Assembly (NCBI GenBank): GCA_035640355.1
Contig: DASQWI010000006.1
Coordinates: 1-64,000, forward strand
DNA from: Actinomycetota bacterium
GTDB taxonomy: Bacteria; Actinomycetota; UBA4738; HRBIN12
Length of the DNA: 64,000 bases
Direction of reading: 5' to 3'
Shown here: positions 59,404 through 64,000 of the stretch, piece after piece
Numbering within the stretch: the stretch's first letter is position 1
Layout: each line of letters starts with the position of its first letter
Made by a program: the position numbers and the translations under genes
Notes under the pieces: model-generated
What the model was told of the DNA's origin: nothing
The model's input: only the letters and a program-made list of their open reading frames with translations
The model's database searches: none

Positions 59404-59828
59404 GACGCACGTTCGTACTCCTGCTTCTCGCAACGACGGCATGCACGGTCGGTGGGACGCAGGAACCGACGCCATCGCGAGTGGTATGCGACGTGCGCTT
59501 CGCCGCACCCTCTGGGTTCGGCTCGCTCGAGCCGCTCGAGGTGGAATACGACGATCACGTCGGCGTTCGTCTCGACTTCCGAGACGAACGCCGTCGCGAG
59601 GTCCATGTCTTCGCCGGCATCCCGGGTGAGATCGGCGAGGGTCTTCCGTCTGCGGGCTGGGTCACCCTCAACGAGGGTGGACCGAAGCGGGTGGTGGGAC
59701 GCGATCAGGTTTGGGTCGTGGTGTGGGATGAGGGCGACATCTGCGATCCTCGCGCCGTCCTCGTGAATGGCCTGTCGCGCCGTGAGTTCGTCACCGCCCT
59801 CGCAGAGATGGGTCTGGCTCCGAGCTGA
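59400..59828 (+). CDS. Small lipoprotein
   Basis: A 142-residue protein from GTG 59400, overlapping the previous gene by 4 bases. A signal peptide ends with LLLLATTAC, a lipobox with Cys15. The mature part is beta-rich with DVRFAAPSGFGSLEPLEVEYD and two cysteines (VVCDV, DICDP) that may form a disulfide. Function is unknown. It completes the group of exported proteins. Confidence 0.65.
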   Translation: MRRTFVLLLLATTACTVGGTQEPTPSRVVCDVRFAAPSGFGSLEPLEVEYDDHVGVRLDFRDERRREVHVFAGIPGEIGEGLPSAGWVTLNEGGPKRVVGRDQVWVVVWDEGDICDPRAVLVNGLSRREFVTALAEMGLAPS

Positions 59829-59846
59829 AGAACCGCAGCGCGTTGC

Positions 59847-59852
59847 TAGCAT
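59847..59852 (+). promoter_or_regulatory. Putative -10 box for the YdcF-like gene
   Basis: TAGCAT ends 9 bases before GTG 59862; no Shine-Dalgarno is visible. Confidence 0.45.
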
Positions 59853-59861
59853 CCTCTGCGC

Positions 59862-60470
59862 GTGAGCGCGGTCCGCCGCCATCCGGTGTTCTTCACGATC
59901 GCCGTGGTGGCGATCGCGGCGGCGGTTCTCCTTGCCGTGACCGCCTTCGCGGTGTGGCGCGCCGCGCACTCGGACGATGCCAGTCGGGTCGACACAGTGG
60001 ACGCGATCTTGGTGCTCGGCGCGGCTCACTACAACGGTGATCCCTCGCCGGTGTTCGAGGGGCGACTGCGCCACGCCGCGCTGCTGTATCGGGAAGAGCG
60101 TTCGGACCGCGTCCTCGTGCTCGGTGGGACGGCTCCTGGGGATGAGATCTCCGAGGCGGAGGCGGGACGCGATTGGCTCTTGGCGGAGGGTGTGTCGGCC
60201 GCGGCCGTCGACGCGTCGCCCGTTGGAGCGACCACGCTCGAGAGCCTTCGCGCCGCGGCGAAATGGATGCGGGACCGCGGCCTCCAGAGTGCTTTCCTCG
60301 TCTCTGATCCCTGGCACAACCTGCGGATCGAGAGGATGGCCTCGGACCTGGGGATCGTCGCGTACGCGTCGGCGACCTGGCAATCCGCGGCACGTTCCGA
60401 ATGGACGCGACTCGCCGGCTACGCGCGCGAGACGTTCGCGTACCTGTACTACCGTTTGTTCGGCCGATGA
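59862..60470 (+). CDS. YdcF-like (DUF218) membrane protein
   Basis: A 202-residue protein with an N-terminal membrane helix (about 9-33). The DUF218 domain shows DAILVLGAAHYNGDPSPVFEGRL, then RVLVLGGTAPGDEISEAEAGRDWL and ATTLESLRAAAKWM, followed by FLVSDPWHNLRIERM, all family signatures. Members include ElyC and SanA, linked to envelope integrity and possibly to polyprenyl-phosphate metabolism. It has a leaderless-type promoter and precedes dgt. Confidence 0.88.
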   Translation: MSAVRRHPVFFTIAVVAIAAAVLLAVTAFAVWRAAHSDDASRVDTVDAILVLGAAHYNGDPSPVFEGRLRHAALLYREERSDRVLVLGGTAPGDEISEAEAGRDWLLAEGVSAAAVDASPVGATTLESLRAAAKWMRDRGLQSAFLVSDPWHNLRIERMASDLGIVAYASATWQSAARSEWTRLAGYARETFAYLYYRLFGR

Positions 60471-60511
60471 CTCGTTCGTGAGCGCAACGAGGAACCGTCG
60501 TTGGGGCGCGC

Positions 60512-60517
60512 TACCAT
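60512..60517 (+). promoter_or_regulatory. Putative -10 box for dgt
   Basis: TACCAT ends 8 bases before GTG 60526. Longer in-frame starts fall inside the YdcF-like gene and lie upstream of this box. Confidence 0.5.
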
Positions 60518-60525
60518 TTCGGCCT

Positions 60526-61527
60526 GTGACGAGCCCGCGCGAGCGAACGGAGCAGATCGAGCGAGACACGCTGTCGGCCCGCGCGACCCTCGCTGCCACA
60601 AGCAAGGGCCGCGAAACGCCCGAGCCGCAAGACGCGCTCCGGACGTGCTTCCAGCGTGACCGCGACCGGATCGTCCACTCCAAGGCGTTCCGCCGGCTGA
60701 AGCACAAGACGCAGGTATTCCTCTCGCCCGAGGGCGATCACTACCGCGTCCGTCTCACTCATACGCTCGAGGTCAGCCAGATCGCGCGAACGGCCGCACG
60801 CGCCCTACGGCTGAACGAGGACCTCACCGAGGCGATCGCGCTAGCCCACGACCTCGGGCACACCCCGTTCGGCCACCTCGGGGAACAGGCGCTGACGCCG
60901 TTCCTCGGTGGTCCTTTCCGCCACAACGAACAGAGTCTTCGCATCGTCGACCATCTGGAGAACGAAGGCCGGGGTCTCAATCTCACGTGGGAGGTTCGCG
61001 ACGGCATCGTGAACCACACATGGTCGATGCCCGAGCCGTCGACGCTCGAGGCGCAGGTCGTTCGGTTCGCCGACCGCATCGCTTACGTCAACCACGACGT
61101 CGACGACGCGATCCGCGCCGGCGTCCTCACCGAGGAAGACCTCCCGACCGAAGTGGTGGAGGTCCTCGGCCGTTCCCACGCCGAGCGGGTCAACGCGCTC
61201 GTCACGGACCTCGTCGACAACAGCGACGACCGCCCGGAGATCGGGCTGGGCACCGAGGCGTTCGTCGCGCTCGATGCGCTGCGCGACTTCATGTTCGAAC
61301 GCGTCTATCTCCGCGACGACGCGCGGGCGGAACAGGAGAAGGCCGCCGGCATCGTCACCGCGCTGTTCGAGCACTACGTCGGCCACCCGAACGAGGTTCC
61401 GGAGGAGTACCATCGCGCGCCGGGGGACCTTCCGACGCGCGTGGCCGACTACATCGCCGGCATGACCGATCGGTACGCCCTCAGGACATACGAGCAGCTA
61501 TTCCTTCCCCAGTCAGAGCTCCCGTGA
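60526..61527 (+). CDS. dgt: Deoxyguanosinetriphosphate triphosphohydrolase-like protein
   Basis: A 333-residue HD-domain protein from GTG 60526. The metal motifs are present: H-x..: RLTHTLEVSQIAR, then LAHDLGHTPFGHLGE (the HD pair) and a DRIAYVNHDVDDAI late Asp. FRRLKHKTQVFLSPEGDHYR is the family signature. It cleaves dNTPs to nucleosides and triphosphate, so it affects dNTP pools. The dgt-dnaG order is common in actinobacteria. dnaG begins 23 bases after it. Confidence 0.93.
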   Translation: MTSPRERTEQIERDTLSARATLAATSKGRETPEPQDALRTCFQRDRDRIVHSKAFRRLKHKTQVFLSPEGDHYRVRLTHTLEVSQIARTAARALRLNEDLTEAIALAHDLGHTPFGHLGEQALTPFLGGPFRHNEQSLRIVDHLENEGRGLNLTWEVRDGIVNHTWSMPEPSTLEAQVVRFADRIAYVNHDVDDAIRAGVLTEEDLPTEVVEVLGRSHAERVNALVTDLVDNSDDRPEIGLGTEAFVALDALRDFMFERVYLRDDARAEQEKAAGIVTALFEHYVGHPNEVPEEYHRAPGDLPTRVADYIAGMTDRYALRTYEQLFLPQSELP

Positions 61528-61550
61528 AGCAGCCCTAGGGAAAGGAAGGC

Positions 61551-63326
61551 GTGGCGGGCAGGATCCGGCACGAGGACATCGAGGCAGTTCGCGAGCGGAC
61601 CGACATCGTCAAGCTCGTCTCGGGATATCTAACGCTCAAGAAGTCGGGTCACGACTCGTACAGCGGACTGTGCCCGTTCCACACGGAGAAGACGCCGTCG
61701 TTCTCCGTCTCACCGGCGAAGGGCGTCTTCTACTGCTTCGGGTGCGGTCAGGGTGGCGACGGGATCAAGTTCCTCCGCGAGGTCGAGCACCTCGAGTTCG
61801 CCGAGGCCGTCGAGCGTCTGGCGAGAGAAGCCGGCGTCACGCTTCGGTACGAGGGCGACTCGCTGGCCGAGCGCCGTGCGGCCTCGCGTCGGCAGGCGCT
61901 GCACCGCGCGAACCAGGAAGCGGCCGAGCTCTACCACCGCATGCTGGTCGACGGGCGTGAAGGCGAGGACGCTCGAACATATTTGGCGGAACGGAGGATC
62001 GACCAGGAAACGGCCGCGACGTTCTTGATCGGGTACGCGCCCGGCTACTCCGACTTCTTGCTCCGCAGGCTGGCGAAGACGCTCTCGACCGAGATCCTCG
62101 TCGAGGCCGGTCTCGTGCTCGGCGAAGGGGGAGACGTTCGAGATCGGTTCCGCGGCCGGATCACGTTCCCGGTGCACGACCTGTCCGGCCGAGCCGTCGG
62201 GATCGGAGCGCGGTCGATGCCCGGACGCGAGGACGGACCGAAGTACCTGAACTCTCCGGAGACGCCGATCTACCGGAAGGGCGAGGTCCTGTACAACCTG
62301 CACCGAGCGAAGGGCGGTATCGCGCGGACCGGCGACATCCACGTCGTCGAGGGGTACACCGACGTGATCGCCATGGCCCAGGCCGGGATCGAGACCGCGG
62401 TGGCGACGTGTGGCACGGCGCTCGGTGAGGGGCACTTCCGCCTCGCGTCGCGGTTCGCCGAACGCATGGTGCTGGCGTTCGACTCCGACGAGGCCGGCGC
62501 GCGCGCCGCCGAGCGCGCGTTCCAGTTCCTCGAGTCATACCCAGTCCGCGCCGTCGTGCTGATCCTGCCCGAGGGCAAGGACCCGGCGGACGTCGTTCGC
62601 ACCGAGGGTGCTGAGGCGCTCCTTTCGATGACCAAGGAGGCCGTCCCGCTCGTCGAGTACATGCTCCGGCGCACCGTCGCGCGGCATGACCTCTCCACTG
62701 TCGAGGGGCAGAGCGCGGCCGTCGCCGCCGCGCTCCCAATGCTCGAGCACCTTCGCGACCCGATCCGCCAGAGCGAGTACGGGCACCTGCTCGCCGAGCT
62801 CGCCGGCGTGAGCGATTCATCGGTCTCGATCGCGCTCGACCGAAGACTCGGGGGGCGGCCCGTCGAGGTCCGTCAGGCCGTGAAGCGCTCATCCGCGCAG
62901 GAACGCGTCGAGCGAGAGATGCTCCGCCTGCTCGCACGCGGTGGCGAGCCCGTCACCGACATCGTGGACAGATTGGAGCCGATTCATTTCCAGATGGCGC
63001 GCAACCGCGAGCTCTTCGCGTTGGTGCACGCGGCGGACGGCGACGTTCGTGGCTACGCCGCGCGTTCGGACAACGACAAGGCCGTGGCCGCGCTCTCCGC
63101 GCTCGCCGTCGAGCCGACCGAGAGCGAACCGACGCGTGGTTACGCCGAAGACGTGTGGGCGAGACTGCAGGAATTCGCGCTCAAACGACGCAGCACCGAG
63201 GTCAGATCGCAGCTGCAGAAGCTCAATCCGCAGTCCGATCCGCGATACGACGAGCTGTTCCAGCAACTGATCGCGCTCGACGGCGAGTTGCGCCGGCTCC
63301 GCGGCCGAGCCCATTCGATCGGTTGA
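61551..63326 (+). CDS. dnaG: DNA primase
   Basis: A 591-residue primase from GTG 61551. The CHC2 zinc finger is C41-x2-H44 with C62-x2-C65 (CPFHTEKTPSFSVSPAKG, then YCFGCGQGGD). The catalytic core holds GIGARSMPGREDGPKYLNSPE and the TOPRIM motifs VVEGYTDVIAM and LAFDSDEAG. A C-terminal helicase-interaction region follows (about 430-591). It makes RNA primers at the replication fork. It precedes the principal sigma gene by 69 bases, the macromolecular synthesis arrangement. Confidence 0.96.
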   Translation: MAGRIRHEDIEAVRERTDIVKLVSGYLTLKKSGHDSYSGLCPFHTEKTPSFSVSPAKGVFYCFGCGQGGDGIKFLREVEHLEFAEAVERLAREAGVTLRYEGDSLAERRAASRRQALHRANQEAAELYHRMLVDGREGEDARTYLAERRIDQETAATFLIGYAPGYSDFLLRRLAKTLSTEILVEAGLVLGEGGDVRDRFRGRITFPVHDLSGRAVGIGARSMPGREDGPKYLNSPETPIYRKGEVLYNLHRAKGGIARTGDIHVVEGYTDVIAMAQAGIETAVATCGTALGEGHFRLASRFAERMVLAFDSDEAGARAAERAFQFLESYPVRAVVLILPEGKDPADVVRTEGAEALLSMTKEAVPLVEYMLRRTVARHDLSTVEGQSAAVAAALPMLEHLRDPIRQSEYGHLLAELAGVSDSSVSIALDRRLGGRPVEVRQAVKRSSAQERVEREMLRLLARGGEPVTDIVDRLEPIHFQMARNRELFALVHAADGDVRGYAARSDNDKAVAALSALAVEPTESEPTRGYAEDVWARLQEFALKRRSTEVRSQLQKLNPQSDPRYDELFQQLIALDGELRRLRGRAHSIG

Positions 63327-63395
63327 CGGTCGTGGGCACGCGGGTTATCGCCTCGTACACTCTCGACATTCCACTCCCCGTAAGGACTTGAGCGC

Positions 63396-64000
63396 GTGAC
63401 GGAAGTGGCCCGCGATCTGGGCTTGGAAGAAGCAAAGGAAGCCATAGCCGCTCGAGGCCGAGAGCGCGGATTCGTCACATCTGACGACGTCCTCGAAGCG
63501 GTTCCGGTCGACGACTTCACCCCCGAACAGGTCGAGGAGTTCCTGACGCAGGTCGAGGAACACCTCCGCGGCGAGGGCATCGAGGTCATCGAGATCCCCG
63601 GCGACGACGTCGACGCGTCCGCACAGCGCCAGATCGACGTCGATCTGCTGAAGGCGCCGACGAACGATCCGGTCCGGATGTACCTGAAGGAGATCGGGAA
63701 GGTTCCGCTCCTGACGGCGGCGCAGGAGATCGACCTTGCGCGCCGGATCGAGACGGGGGAGTTCGCCACCGAGCTCCGCCAGCTCGTCGACGAGGACGGC
63801 CGCGTCGACCAGAAGCGCCTTCGTCGCGTCGCCGAGTCCGTCGTGGCGATCCGCGACCACCAGATCGACAAGTTCGGCAAGGTCGAGGGGATCGGCCGAG
63901 ACAAGGTCTCCCGTTCGTACCGGCCGAAGACGCACGAAGAGCTGAACGACTTCCTTCGCCGAGTCGAGCGCGACGGTCAGCTCGCCAAGCGCAAGCTGAT
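63396..64000 (+). CDS. rpoD: Principal RNA polymerase sigma factor, N-terminal part (3' truncated by window)
   Basis: From GTG 63396, preceded by a TAAGGA Shine-Dalgarno, one frame stays open to the window end (201 codons). The N-terminus is the region 1.1-like segment ([26 protein letters not shown]), then a short acidic linker and the region 1.2 signature [29 protein letters not shown]. The position after dnaG supports the principal sigma factor (RpoD/SigA). The frame leaves the window in the non-conserved region between 1.2 and 2. A TACACT at 63356-63361 could be a -10 box. Confidence 0.95.
   Translation, partial: MTEVARDLGLEEAKEAIAARGRERGFVTSDDVLEAVPVDDFTPEQVEEFLTQVEEHLRGEGIEVIEIPGDDVDASAQRQIDVDLLKAPTNDPVRMYLKEIGKVPLLTAAQEIDLARRIETGEFATELRQLVDEDGRVDQKRLRRVAESVVAIRDHQIDKFGKVEGIGRDKVSRSYRPKTHEELNDFLRRVERDGQLAKRKL

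Noticed and set aside
1-64000. CRISPR arrays, insertion sequences, prophage genes or rRNA
   Set aside because: No regularly spaced repeats, transposase or phage genes, or rRNA sequences were seen anywhere in the window.

Overview
This 64 kb window is a high-GC chromosome segment packed with housekeeping genes. The gene order points to a deep-branching actinobacterium (Actinomycetota): mreCD-mrdA-rodA, then an RNase E/G gene followed by rplU-rpmA-obgE-nadD-rsfS; leuS-comEA-comEC-holA-rpsT-lepA-hemW-hrcA-dnaJ; phoH-ybeY-CNNM-cdd-era; recO-uppS-glyQS; ppdK; and dgt-dnaG-rpoD. There is no rRNA operon, prophage, insertion sequence or CRISPR array. The genus cannot be read from the sequence. Products named below are from motif and family recognition, not from a database search.

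Layout. 1-3843: cell-elongation operon (mreC tail, mreD, PBP2, RodA), convergent with a receiver-kinase gene. 5034-11760: a long structured leader, RNase E/G, L21, L27, a reverse-strand PH-like gene, ObgE, a DinB-like protein, NadD and RsfS. 11811-14920: a tRNA-Ala(GGC) followed by an accessory-looking stretch of gene remnants, a membrane-anchored pseudo-receiver protein, a PRC-barrel protein and two very small genes. 14921-21407: a hypothetical gene, an aminoglycoside-type nucleotidyltransferase without a normal start codon, a coiled-coil protein, a saccharopine-dehydrogenase-like protein, a PAS-GGDEF-EAL protein and an arginase-like hydrolase. 21452-33057: LeuS, ComEA, ComEC, HolA, a HAD-HerA fusion (reverse), S20 (reverse), LepA and HemW. 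33054-37971: an ECF sigma factor with a transmembrane beta-propeller partner, divergent from a CIRCE-controlled hrcA-dnaJ pair and a HIT hydrolase. 38042-42087: PhoH, YbeY, CNNM transporter, Cdd, Era. 42109-47367: a UbiA prenyltransferase and a membrane protein, divergent from deoC and two aldehyde dehydrogenases. 47378-50703: an anchored hypothetical protein, a TPR-LuxR regulator, SRPBCC and cupin-like proteins. 50828-64000: RecO, UppS, GlyQS, a lipoprotein protease, PPDK, cell-envelope proteins, dGTPase, primase and the start of the principal sigma factor.

Many genes are joined by 4-base ATGA or GTGA overlaps, so translation is probably coupled within operons. At about eighteen operon starts a TAnnnT hexamer lies 6-10 bases before the start codon and no Shine-Dalgarno sequence is present. 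This indicates leaderless or nearly leaderless mRNAs, and I used it to choose several starts.

The least ordinary items are: the HAD phosphatase-HerA ATPase fusion; the half-length aldehyde dehydrogenase coupled to a full one; an arginase-family protein with a changed metal ligand; a PPDK whose regulatory threonine position is asparagine; an ECF sigma factor with a self-type promoter next to a CIRCE element; and the islet behind the tRNA-Ala. I did not find a multi-gene system that I could defend as wholly new.
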